IMG/VR virus record: IMGVR_UViG_3300031758_000638
Location: 1 to 22,185 of that record
Length of the DNA stretch: 22,185 nucleotides
Direction: 5' to 3' (one strand)
DNA from: a virus
Each line of letters starts with the position of its first letter. The first letter of the stretch is position 1. The notes beneath the pieces were generated by a model. It saw nothing but the letters and a program-made list of their open reading frames with translations, did no database searches and had not been told where the DNA came from. Both the position numbers and the translations under genes were made by a program. This document shows, one piece after another, positions 8,478-15,731 of the stretch.

Positions 8478-8908
8478 GCCGCCATTTTTGGTAATTCAAA
8501 ATAAAAATTATCTATTTGACCTTCTATATTTATATGTTGAAATAGTTTTAAATCTATGTCGGATTCAAGTATATTTTTAACTTTTTTACCCCAGTTCGTG
8601 TCTAAAAAGGTAACATCAATTTTTAAGTTAATGATTTGGTTGTTTAGGATAATAAAAACAAATTTATTTATAACAGAACAAACATTTACCAAAGCGGTTG
8701 TGTATTTAAAATCATCCGAAACACTAACATAAAAGACACTTTGATTATTTGGTATTTCAACATCAAATTGAATTTTTTTACCTTCTTCTAATAAAATATT
8801 TAGGTTTATTTCTCTTTTGTATTTTTTCCAATTACTAAATCGTGATAGAATGTCTTCATAATCCTCTATTTTGGAATTATTTAATTCTATTTCAAATGTC
8901 CTTTTCAT
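8474..8908 (-). CDS. Hypothetical protein
   Basis: 144 residues, not recognised. The sequence alternates beta-strand-like hydrophobic stretches (FYVSVSD, FVFIILNNQIINLKIDVTFL) with charged loops, suggesting a small soluble alpha/beta or beta domain. There is no signal peptide, zinc site or membrane helix. It is coupled on both sides: its start shares one base with the RNase R stop (TAATG) and its stop overlaps the next start (ATGA). Co-expression with RNase R makes it a candidate cofactor or independent accessory protein, but nothing in the sequence shows which. Confidence 0.68.
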   Translation of the reverse strand: MKRTFEIELNNSKIEDYEDILSRFSNWKKYKREINLNILLEEGKKIQFDVEIPNNQSVFYVSVSDDFKYTTALVNVCSVINKFVFIILNNQIINLKIDVTFLDTNWGKKVKNILESDIDLKLFQHINIEGQIDNFYFELPKMAA

Positions 8909-10785
8909 TAGAATAATTTAAAGTCAATTTGCTTTTTTTCTAAATCAACTGTTGATACTATAACTTTTAAAGGATCCCCTAGTCTAATTTTATTACCCAT
9001 TTCATCTGAAATAGTATAATGTTCTAAATCTACTTTTACTTTACCTATTGTATTATATCTTATCATTCCCTCGCATTTGGATTCGGTTAATTCTACATAA
9101 ATTCCCCAATCTGTTACACCTGATACAATTCCGTCAAAAACTTGACCAATTTTATCTTGTAAAAACTCAGCTTGTTTGTATTTTATAGAGTCTCTTTGTG
9201 CTTTTGCTGCTATTAATTCTCTACTAGAACACCAACTAGCATTTTCTTCAATTTTAGCAGGATTTCCTTGTTTTCCTTTATTTAAAAAATCAAATAAAAT
9301 TCTATGTGTGATTAAATCCGGATATCTTCTAATTGGAGATGTAAAGTGAGAATAGTGACTGAAACCTAATCCATAGTGACCAATGTTCTTGATAGTATAT
9401 TTAGCCTTAGACATACATCTGGTAACTAAAGTCTCTATCATGTTTTCTTCAGGAGTTCCTTTTATTTCTTTTAGTAGTTGATTAATTGATTTTTTTAAAT
9501 CATCTCCTTCTCCTTCTATTTTAACATTGTGTCCAAAATTCTCACAAACTCCTACTAGTTGTTGTAATTTTTCCATATTTGGTGTATCGTGTATTCTATA
9601 AACATTAAACCATTGATTTTCTGAAAGTATTTTAGCAACTGATTTGTTAGCTAGTAACATAAATTCTTCAATAAGTTTGTTAGCTTCTTTTTGTTCTTTG
9701 AAATAAACTCCAATAGGTTTTTTATTATCTTCTGCTAATTTAAAACGAACTTCAATTCCTCCCATTTCGATTGAACCATCTTTTATTCTTTTCTTTCTAA
9801 TTTTCTGAGCTAATGTATTAAGAACTCTTATTTCATTGTGAAAGTCTCCGTCAGATCCTTCGATTATTTCTTGAGCTTCTTCGTAAGTAAATCTTCTATC
9901 TGAGTGTATAACCGTTTTTCCGTGCCACTCTTTAATAATTTTCCCATCTTTATCTATATTGAATATTACAGAAAAGGCCAAACGATCTTCATGTGGCTTT
10001 AGTGAGCAAATTCCGTTACTTAGTCTCTCAGGTAACATCGGAACGCATCTATCAACTAAATATACCGATGTTGCTCTTTTGTAAGCTTCTTCATCTAGTT
10101 TAGTTCCTGGTTTTACATAGTGACCAACGTCTGCTATATGAACTCCTACTTCAATATTATTTTCGTTGATTATTTGTATTGAAAGAGCGTCATCAAAATC
10201 TCTAGCATCGACCGGATCTATTGTTAGTGTTGTTACACTTCTTAAATCTTTTCTTTTTAGTATTTCATTTTCAAATATTACTTCAGGTACTAATTCTGAC
10301 TCATTTAAAACTTCTTGTGGAAAATCAACCGGTAGATTATACTCATACATTATTGAGTTCATTTCCGCGTTGTTATCACCTGCGTCTCCGAGTATTTTAG
10401 TTATTTTACCCTGTGGTGACTTAGAATCTTCCCATTTTGTTAGTTCTACAATAACTTTTTGTCCGTCTTTTGCAACTAATCCACCTTTGATATAAAAATC
10501 TACTGATAATTTATCACTGTCTGGTATTACAAATGTCGACTTTTTTCCTATTTGAACTCTACCAACAAAATCTGTTCTAAATCTTGAAACTGTTTCAATT
10601 ACTTTCCCCTCTAATTTCTTTTCACCTTTAAATATTTCTACTTTTACTTTATCTAAGTGTAGTGAGTTATGAGTATTTTTTCTGTGTATAAAAATTGACT
10701 TTTCTCCAATTGTTATGTTTGCATTTCCACTATTTGAGAACTCTATTTGACCTTCATATCGATCACCTTCTATTATGTTTATCAT
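8908..10785 (-). CDS. rnr: RNase R / RNase II-family 3'-5' exoribonuclease
   Basis: 625 residues. This is a processive 3'-5' exoribonuclease that degrades structured RNA. The order is an N-terminal cold-shock-like OB region (about 1-130), the RNB catalytic domain and a C-terminal S1 domain (about 548-625). The catalytic acids are in TIDPVDARDFDD: Asp190, Asp196, Asp198 and Asp199. The RNB signature continues with RCVPMLPERLSNGICSL and HYSHFTSPIRRYPDL. The S1 domain shows VFDGIVSGVTDWGIYVEL. It is shorter than E. coli RNase R (813): the N-terminal helix-turn-helix region and the Lys-rich C-terminal tail are missing, and it ends at DFKLF. In E. coli that tail helps recruit the enzyme to tmRNA-rescued ribosomes. 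It lies in an antisense operon within the head genes. Likely roles are phage or host mRNA turnover and, with the phage tmRNA, nonstop-mRNA decay (inference). Confidence 0.93.
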   Translation of the reverse strand: MINIIEGDRYEGQIEFSNSGNANITIGEKSIFIHRKNTHNSLHLDKVKVEIFKGEKKLEGKVIETVSRFRTDFVGRVQIGKKSTFVIPDSDKLSVDFYIKGGLVAKDGQKVIVELTKWEDSKSPQGKITKILGDAGDNNAEMNSIMYEYNLPVDFPQEVLNESELVPEVIFENEILKRKDLRSVTTLTIDPVDARDFDDALSIQIINENNIEVGVHIADVGHYVKPGTKLDEEAYKRATSVYLVDRCVPMLPERLSNGICSLKPHEDRLAFSVIFNIDKDGKIIKEWHGKTVIHSDRRFTYEEAQEIIEGSDGDFHNEIRVLNTLAQKIRKKRIKDGSIEMGGIEVRFKLAEDNKKPIGVYFKEQKEANKLIEEFMLLANKSVAKILSENQWFNVYRIHDTPNMEKLQQLVGVCENFGHNVKIEGEGDDLKKSINQLLKEIKGTPEENMIETLVTRCMSKAKYTIKNIGHYGLGFSHYSHFTSPIRRYPDLITHRILFDFLNKGKQGNPAKIEENASWCSSRELIAAKAQRDSIKYKQAEFLQDKIGQVFDGIVSGVTDWGIYVELTESKCEGMIRYNTIGKVKVDLEHYTISDEMGNKIRLGDPLKVIVSTVDLEKKQIDFKLF

Positions 10786-10795
10786 AGAAGTTGTA

Positions 10796-11194
10796 TTATT
10801 CAGAATCTTTTTGTTTAGTTTCTTTCTTTGAAATGTTTTCTACTCCGTATTTTTTTAGGAGAGTTTTTTTCATTTTTCCCATTAATTTTTTATTCTGTAT
10901 AGGGTAATCCACTCCGTAGTTTTTTTGTAAAGTCTCTTTTCTTTTCTTTTCTGAGCATTTTCTACAATTATATTCTCCCCAGTTGTTATCATATTTGACG
11001 TAGTTTTTAAAAATAACTTCTTTTTCTAAACCACACATATCACATTTGCATTTAATCTTGTAATGAGATCCTTTAGACATTAGTTCAACGGGTATTAAAA
11101 GATTTTCTCCAATTAATACTTCGTAACCAAGATCCTCATAGTATTGATAATTGGATTCAGTAATCTTAATCTTTATTTCTCTGGTAAGAATCAT
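10796..11194 (-). CDS. Zinc-ribbon protein with YGV repeats, homing-endonuclease-associated type
   Basis: 132 residues. Four or five cysteines form a probable zinc ribbon: CKCDMC near residues 49-54 and CRKC near 77-80. The C-terminal third has two copies of a K-[KN]-Y-G-V-[DE]-x motif (KNYGVDYPIQN and KKYGVENISKK). These repeats are common in phage proteins that carry, or have lost, a homing-endonuclease domain, where they probably contact DNA. No nuclease motif is visible here, so this may be a DNA-binding remnant or a stand-alone regulator. It is the first gene of the minus operon and ends 10 bases before RNase R starts. The ATG at 11194 is preceded by an A/T-rich gap without a Shine-Dalgarno sequence. 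Confidence 0.6.
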   Translation of the reverse strand: MILTREIKIKITESNYQYYEDLGYEVLIGENLLIPVELMSKGSHYKIKCKCDMCGLEKEVIFKNYVKYDNNWGEYNCRKCSEKKRKETLQKNYGVDYPIQNKKLMGKMKKTLLKKYGVENISKKETKQKDSE

Positions 11195-11292
11195 AAAAAA
11201 CCGTTTAAAATTTAAAGTTATTTATTAAATAGTTTCTTCTTCCTACTAATGTTTTACATGTCTTTTTATTTTCAGTAGTTCTCGAGGACTAT

Positions 11293-11326
11293 AAAAAATC
11301 CACCTTTTAAAATAGGTGGTTTTTTA
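11293..11326 (+). terminator. Rho-independent-type terminator upstream of the protease-scaffold gene
   Basis: An A-run is followed by CCACCT, a short A/T loop, AGGTGG and a run of six T. The stem is CCACCT (11300-11305) with AGGTGG (11314-11319). The flanking A and T runs make it usable in either direction, but no gene on the minus strand points into it. On the + strand it would stop transcripts running through the antisense cassette from the portal gene. Confidence 0.65.
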
Positions 11327-11331
11327 TTAGG

Positions 11332-11340
11332 AATATATAC
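11332..11340 (+). promoter_or_regulatory. Putative late promoter of the protease-scaffold gene
   Basis: AATATATAC is identical to the 9-mers at 4143 and 15719 and lies immediately after the terminator. It leaves a leader of about 30 nt before the ATG at 11377. Confidence 0.55.
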
Positions 11341-11376
11341 AACAACTTTAAAAGGGTAAAAAATAATTATTTTTGA

Positions 11377-13470
11377 ATGAAACCAGTATTAATCGTAGAA
11401 AACTCTACTAGTTCGTTGATACGAGAAAATGCTTCCGGTAAAAAAGATTACGTTTTAGGTGGAACCTTCACAGAATTTGGTGTGAAGAACCGTAATGAAC
11501 GTATTTACACGGCAGACAGATTCTTACCAGCGTTAGATGAGTTAAATGAAAGAATGAGCAGTTTAGGTGCTGTTTACGGTGAATTTGATCACCCAGATGT
11601 TTTTGACACTTCGTTAGCAAGAGCATCACACGTAATCACCAAGGCACAATATGTTAAAGAACAAAATATTGTATCAGGTGAAATTAGACTTCTAAGTACT
11701 TATTGGGGTAAAGAGGCAAAAGCATTAGTAGATGATGGTTGTCCAGTTTTCGTTTCTTCTAGAGCGGCTGGTATCACTGAATCGGATGGTTCTGTTTCTT
11801 TGAAGAAGTTATTTACATATGACATCGTTGCTGATCCAGGATTTGCTTCGGCTAAAATGTCTGTAAAGGTACTAAATGAATCTTTAGGTTATACTAACCC
11901 AAAATCTAACTTTAGGATATATGAAATGTCCGACGAGTCAAAAATAAATGAATTATTCAACATGAACAAGAACGAATTTGTTACAAAAAAACAGTTGACT
12001 GATTATTCAAAGTATCTAGTAAATGAGATTGCTTCTACTAAAAAAGAAGTTAAATCTGCTATTTCTAAAGGTGATATGGCTCCTAAGAAATTAGAGCAAT
12101 TGCTTGAATACTATGAAGAATTAAACACAACTAATGAGAAAGTAGTTAAGTATTTAGATTACTTAGCAGAGAAAATTCAGGTAGTGGTTAATGAGAACAA
12201 ATCTCTTAAATCTACAACTGAGAAATTAGCTAAACACAATGACTATTTAGCTGAAAATCTTGAAAAGGCTATTAATTACACTGAGTATGTAGCTGAGAAT
12301 CTTGATAAAAACATTGAGTATTCTGAGTATGTAGCAGAAAACTTAGATAAAAACATTTCTTATTCTGAGTATATCGCTGAGAATCTTGATAAGAATATTT
12401 CTTATTCTGAGTATTTAGCAGAAAACTTAGATAAAAACATTGCTTACTCTGAATACATCGCAGAAAACTTAGACAAAAACATTGCTTACTCTGAATACAT
12501 CGCAGAAAACTTAGACAAAAACATTGCTTACTCTGAATATATCGCAGAACATGTTGATAATTCAATTGCTTACTCTGAGTATTTAGCAGAACATGTTGAA
12601 GGTAACATCGCTTACTCTGAGTACATTGCTGAGCATTTAGATGATAATATCGCTTATTCAGAATATATCGCAGAAAATTTAGATAAATCAATTTCTTATC
12701 AAGGAATGATTGTTGAGAAATTAAACTCTAAAGGTGGTAAATTATTTGAAAATAATGAAGAAGAGAATTTTCCTTCACTTTCAGCTGCAGGTTTTGAAGC
12801 AGTAGAAGACGAGGATGAGAATGAAAACAATTATGATTATAAAGGTGTTCCTTCTCATGAAGAGGAAGAATCCTATTCTTATGAAAATGAAGATGAAAAC
12901 GAAGATGATGAAGAATGTGGTCCAAATTCTTATGAAGTAAGTGGTCACGAAGATTCTGAATTGTCTGAGTCAATTAATAAACTTATTGAAGAAGCTAAAA
13001 AACGTAAAGTTTCTGAAACAACTGACTTGAATTTCTTAAAATTCTTAAACAAGTCACAAGTTGACAGCTTTTATGCACTTTCTGATGAAGAACAAGAAAC
13101 TGTTAAACTACACATAAACGAAAGTAGTTATTTTACACAGAAGGAAGTTCTATCATTAATCGCTGAAGCTCTATCTACAAAGAATGAAACTCTAGAAGAA
13201 AGAGTAATCAGATTAATGCCTGAAAACACTAAGGCAATCTGGAGTCAAATGAACGAATCAGCTAAAAAATCTATCTTATCACAAGCTAGACTTTATCCAT
13301 CTGAAGTTTTAATGACTGAATCACAAGTTGAGCATTTCTGGTTAACTAGAAACCTCAAAAAGAATGAATCTGTAACTAAAAAATTAGTTGCTCACGAGAC
13401 TTTGATACAAGAAGATAAACTTTCTGATAATGAAGCTCAAGCTATTTTAGAAAGATTCAAAAAGATTTAA
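11377..13470 (+). CDS. Prohead protease (gp21-like) fused to scaffold/core protein (gp22-like)
   Basis: 697 residues. The first ~170 match a T4 gp21-type prohead serine protease: the KNRNERIYTADRF region, His72 in GEFDHPD as catalytic His, and Ser127/Ser128 in FVSSRAAG as nucleophile, followed by YDIVADPGFA. The enzyme matures the head by cutting after [LI]-x-E. Residues ~190-285 are helical. Residues 287-440 are eleven tandem 14-residue units (consensus YSEYIAENLDKNIA). After this come a Glu/Asp-rich linker (about 455-530) and a helical C-terminal region (about 535-697) suited to a scaffold core. In T4 the protease (gene 21) and scaffold (gene 22) are separate adjacent genes; here they are one frame. 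Each repeat contains [ILV]-A-E, resembling the protease's own target. The MCP gene follows after 79 bases, as in T4. Confidence 0.88.
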   Translation: MKPVLIVENSTSSLIRENASGKKDYVLGGTFTEFGVKNRNERIYTADRFLPALDELNERMSSLGAVYGEFDHPDVFDTSLARASHVITKAQYVKEQNIVSGEIRLLSTYWGKEAKALVDDGCPVFVSSRAAGITESDGSVSLKKLFTYDIVADPGFASAKMSVKVLNESLGYTNPKSNFRIYEMSDESKINELFNMNKNEFVTKKQLTDYSKYLVNEIASTKKEVKSAISKGDMAPKKLEQLLEYYEELNTTNEKVVKYLDYLAEKIQVVVNENKSLKSTTEKLAKHNDYLAENLEKAINYTEYVAENLDKNIEYSEYVAENLDKNISYSEYIAENLDKNISYSEYLAENLDKNIAYSEYIAENLDKNIAYSEYIAENLDKNIAYSEYIAEHVDNSIAYSEYLAEHVEGNIAYSEYIAEHLDDNIAYSEYIAENLDKSISYQGMIVEKLNSKGGKLFENNEEENFPSLSAAGFEAVEDEDENENNYDYKGVPSHEEEESYSYENEDENEDDEECGPNSYEVSGHEDSELSESINKLIEEAKKRKVSETTDLNFLKFLNKSQVDSFYALSDEEQETVKLHINESSYFTQKEVLSLIAEALSTKNETLEERVIRLMPENTKAIWSQMNESAKKSILSQARLYPSEVLMTESQVEHFWLTRNLKKNESVTKKLVAHETLIQEDKLSDNEAQAILERFKKI
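12235..12696 (+). repeat. Eleven tandem 42-bp coding repeats in the scaffold region
   Basis: Eleven in-frame units of 42 bp (14 codons) run without gaps. The units at 12445-12486 and 12487-12528 are identical at DNA level; the others differ mainly at third positions and at a few residues (NLDK, HVDN, HVEG, HLDD variants). The outer units are the most diverged. This pattern suggests growth by tandem duplication under selection for the peptide. The period of 14 equals two helical heptads, with Tyr, Ile/Leu/Val and Ile at regular positions, consistent with a coiled-coil rod. Confidence 0.95.
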
Positions 13471-13513
13471 TCTATAAAAAATCCACACCTTCAAAAATTA
13501 GGGAAATAAAGGG

Positions 13514-13523
13514 TTATATATAG
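13514..13523 (+). promoter_or_regulatory. Putative late promoter of the major capsid gene
   Basis: TTATATATAG lies in the 79-bp gap before the capsid gene, 26 bases upstream of its ATG, and is followed by an A-rich leader of about 20 bases with no Shine-Dalgarno sequence. The context GTTATATATAGATAAC has partial dyad symmetry. It is a variant of the AATATATAC motif found before other units. Confidence 0.5.
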
Positions 13524-13549
13524 ATAACAAAAAAAAATAAATTTAAACT

Positions 13550-15256
13550 ATGTCACACATTAGAATAGACAAATCAAAAGCTCTTAAGAAGTGGTCTCCA
13601 GTTCTTGAGAACATGGGTGTAGCAGGTGAAGACAGACTTGATTGGATGTCAGAATATGCTGAGTATCACTCAATTAATGAGAACGCGTATGTAAACGCTT
13701 CTAACGTAGCTGGTATGGGTGCAGTATTGAACCCAGTAATTGGTGGTCCTGCTGGAACAACAGTAGGTGCTAACTACACAGGAACTCCTGGTTCTGGTGA
13801 TGTTGGTCAAAACCTATTACCTGTAGCTATGAAAATCGCAGCTCAAACAATCGGTCTTGACCTTGTTGCTGTTAAACCTTCTCCAGGTCCAAAAATCGAC
13901 TTACTTTACATTGACTTCCAATATGATGATACAAGATTGGGACAACAAGATGAAAGACCACAAGTTTTCAAATTAAACGTTGATGATGCTGCTCAGAAAG
14001 CTGCTGTAAATGCTACTTTGACAGCTAACGCTGGTGCTCAAACACAAGGTGGTCTTCAAGGAAGATGGTTCACAAACATCTACGGTTCAACTGTAAATGC
14101 TGCTGCTGATCCAGGTGGTTCTAGAGCGGGTGTTGTTGAATTCTTAGGATTCTCTCGTATTGATGGTTATCCAATGTTTAGAGCTTTCAGACAATTTAAT
14201 ACATCTCATACAGCTGTTAATAGTGGTGCTGGTGCTCTTTGGTCATTTGATGAAACAAGAAACACTTTCAATGCAACTATGTCAATGGTTGATCAAATCG
14301 CTACAGTAGGTACTGTATCTGTTACTCCAGGTGCTGCTAACTTAACAGTTGAATTAGTATCAGCTCTTGAAGATCATATCCCTGGATTCTCTTCAAACTG
14401 GACATCAGGAGCTTCTGGATTTACTGGAAACTACCCAATGTCTCGTCAGGATGATGATGATACTTACTCAGGTGTTATCGGTCCAAAAATCTCTTCTAAA
14501 ACTATCGCAGTTGGTACTATCGAAGTATCTTCAGCTCTTAGAAGAACTGAAATTGAAGATATCAAAGCTAACACAGGTATGGATATCGTTCAAAAAATGG
14601 AATCTATTCTTGTTAATGAATTATCTCAAACAATCTCTAAGCAAATCGTTGCTAAGATTTTTGAATTAGGTGATCTTAACAGAACTTCAGCTCCAGCAGC
14701 AGGTGCAGCATTAACTGGTGACCCAGCTGGTAAGACTATCTTCGACTTAAACACAGCTTATGTTGGTACAGGTGGTCCTGGTGGTGAAACTACTCACGCT
14801 GTTCAAAGAAAGCTTGTCACTAAGATTGCTCACGCTTCTAACTATATCGCAACTGAAGGTCGTGTAGGTCCTGCTCAGTACGTTATTACAAACGGAGGTC
14901 TTGCTGCAGCTCTATCTGATATCGCTGGTTATACAATTAACCCGTTGAAGTCTAAAATGAATGCTTCTGGACAACTTTACCCTGTAGGTTCAATTGGTGA
15001 TATTTCAATCTATGTTGATCCATATATGAAATATAACGACAACAGAATCGTTCTTGGTAGAAAGAACAATCCTGACCAACCAGGTATCATTTTCGTACCT
15101 TACTTAATGGCTCAGTCAATCTCTATCATTTCTGAAGCTACATTCGCTCCAAGAATGTTACTAAGAAGTAGATATGCAGTTGCTGAAGTTGGTTGGTTCC
15201 CACAAAAGCAATTTATGACTATCAAAGTTGTAGATGCAGCTGGTTTCCTTAACTAA
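13550..15256 (+). CDS. Major capsid protein (T4 gp23-like)
   Basis: 568 residues, compared with 521 for T4 gp23. It forms the head shell. The stretch LLPVAMKIAAQTIGLDLVAV then KPSPGPKIDLLYIDFQY (about 87-125) parallels the gp23 region where the mature shell fold begins. The C terminus has PRMLLRSRYAVAEVGWFPQ, also typical. Residues 1-44 should be a cleavable propeptide: SINE-N at 41-45 fits the [LI]-x-E rule, giving a mature start at Asn45. The region ~155-265 is Gly/Ala/Thr-rich and may be an inserted surface domain. Codon use favours GTT, GGT, GCT and CTT, consistent with very high expression. It follows the protease-scaffold gene and is closed by a strong terminator. Confidence 0.92.
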   Translation: MSHIRIDKSKALKKWSPVLENMGVAGEDRLDWMSEYAEYHSINENAYVNASNVAGMGAVLNPVIGGPAGTTVGANYTGTPGSGDVGQNLLPVAMKIAAQTIGLDLVAVKPSPGPKIDLLYIDFQYDDTRLGQQDERPQVFKLNVDDAAQKAAVNATLTANAGAQTQGGLQGRWFTNIYGSTVNAAADPGGSRAGVVEFLGFSRIDGYPMFRAFRQFNTSHTAVNSGAGALWSFDETRNTFNATMSMVDQIATVGTVSVTPGAANLTVELVSALEDHIPGFSSNWTSGASGFTGNYPMSRQDDDDTYSGVIGPKISSKTIAVGTIEVSSALRRTEIEDIKANTGMDIVQKMESILVNELSQTISKQIVAKIFELGDLNRTSAPAAGAALTGDPAGKTIFDLNTAYVGTGGPGGETTHAVQRKLVTKIAHASNYIATEGRVGPAQYVITNGGLAAALSDIAGYTINPLKSKMNASGQLYPVGSIGDISIYVDPYMKYNDNRIVLGRKNNPDQPGIIFVPYLMAQSISIISEATFAPRMLLRSRYAVAEVGWFPQKQFMTIKVVDAAGFLN

Positions 15257-15276
15257 TATTAAGTTACCAAATATTC

Positions 15277-15306
15277 AAAAAAGACCTCTAAATGAGGTCT
15301 TTTTTG
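15277..15306 (+). terminator. Terminator of the major capsid gene
   Basis: The hairpin arms AAAAAAGACCTC (15277-15288) and GAGGTCTTTTTT (15294-15305) flank the loop TAAAT, with a perfect 12-bp stem including the A/T pairs. It lies 20 bases after the capsid stop. The symmetric A/T flanks could also work on the minus strand. Confidence 0.9.
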
Positions 15307-15318
15307 TTTTATATAAAT

Positions 15319-15328
15319 AATATATATG
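15319..15328 (+). promoter_or_regulatory. Putative late promoter of the NFACT-R gene
   Basis: AATATATATG lies right after the capsid terminator and ends 2 bases before the ATG at 15331. If it is a -10 element, transcription would start at or inside the first codons, giving a leaderless mRNA. Confidence 0.42.
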
Positions 15329-15330
15329 TA

Positions 15331-15714
15331 ATGAAATATTTGAAATATTTTGAAAGTAAAAAGCCTAAATTCCCAGATATCAAAAAGATTGAAGTTGATG
15401 GTTTTTTTCTACAATATGGAAGAGATGCTAAATCAAATGACTATTTAACTTTTAATGTTGCTGAGGATGAAGATATTTGGATGCACGTTAAAGGTGTTCC
15501 TGGTTCTCATGTTGTTATAAGAGTTAGAGAAAACTTACCTACACCTGAAATATTAAAATATGCCGCTGAAATTGCTAAAAAGAATTCAAAAGCAGCTAAA
15601 GAACCTTCTGTCAAAGTGGTTTATTGTCAAAGAAAGTTTGTCAAAAAAGAACCTGGTATGAATGATGGTCAAGTTAAAGTTGATTATATAAATGCGGAAG
15701 AAATCACTATTTAA
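15331..15714 (+). CDS. Stand-alone NFACT-R (DUF814) RNA-binding domain protein
   Basis: 127 residues from the ATG at 15331. A longer in-frame start at 15292 is rejected because it lies inside the capsid terminator. Residues 22-112 closely follow the NFACT-R domain of RqcH/NEMF-type proteins: VDGFFLQYGRDAKSNDYLTF, DIWMHVKGVPGSHVVIR, a helix with YAAEIAKKNSKAAK, and a VKKEPGM end. In RqcH this domain binds RNA on obstructed large ribosomal subunits during C-terminal alanine tailing. Here the NFACT-N, HhH and coiled-coil parts are absent, so alanine tailing by itself is unlikely. The protein may bind tRNA or stalled subunits, or interfere with host RqcH (inference). The first residues MKYLKYFES resemble a capsid-targeting leader. 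It sits between the capsid gene and a peptidase, 2.2 kb from the tmRNA. Confidence 0.85.
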   Translation: MKYLKYFESKKPKFPDIKKIEVDGFFLQYGRDAKSNDYLTFNVAEDEDIWMHVKGVPGSHVVIRVRENLPTPEILKYAAEIAKKNSKAAKEPSVKVVYCQRKFVKKEPGMNDGQVKVDYINAEEITI

Positions 15715-15718
15715 ATTT

Positions 15719-15727
15719 AATATATAC
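15719..15727 (+). promoter_or_regulatory. Putative late promoter of the peptidase gene
   Basis: AATATATAC (in TTTAATATATACTGAT) begins 5 bases after the NFACT-R stop and ends 4 bases before the peptidase ATG. It is the same 9-mer as at 4143 and 11332. As at 4155, the spacing implies a nearly leaderless transcript. Confidence 0.5.
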
Positions 15728-15731
15728 TGAT

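Larger units (their letters stand above)
11195..11376. promoter_or_regulatory. Divergent intergenic region with a terminator and two promoters
   Basis: This 182-bp gap lies between the minus RNase R operon and the plus protease-scaffold gene. The side near 11194 is A/T-rich; read on the minus strand it contains TTTAATAAATAAC, a possible promoter element. The middle (about 11230-11290) holds only a trivial 9-codon reading frame and no recognisable RNA gene. A terminator-like hairpin occupies 11293-11326. A late-promoter-like GAATATATAC lies at 11331-11340, 36 bases before the protease ATG. Confidence 0.5.

Noticed and set aside
10166-10495. 109-codon + strand frame opposite RNase R
   Set aside because: It lies opposite the RNase R catalytic domain and has shadow-like composition.
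12235-12696. 42-bp repeats as a possible CRISPR array
   Set aside because: The units are contiguous, in frame, without spacers, and encode a regular peptide; they are coding tandem repeats.
12272-12973. Minus-strand reading frames opposite the scaffold repeats and acidic linker
   Set aside because: They mirror the repeats of the protease-scaffold gene, have odd composition (Gln, Cys, Tyr, His-rich) and no separate signals.
14367-14669. 100-codon + strand frame inside the capsid gene
   Set aside because: Out of frame with a strongly expressed, recognisable gene; no independent support.
15292-15330. Upstream in-frame ATG that would add 13 residues (MRSFLFYINNIYV) to the NFACT-R protein
   Set aside because: It lies inside the capsid terminator hairpin and before the promoter-like motif. 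The ATG at 15331 gives a leader like those of its neighbours.
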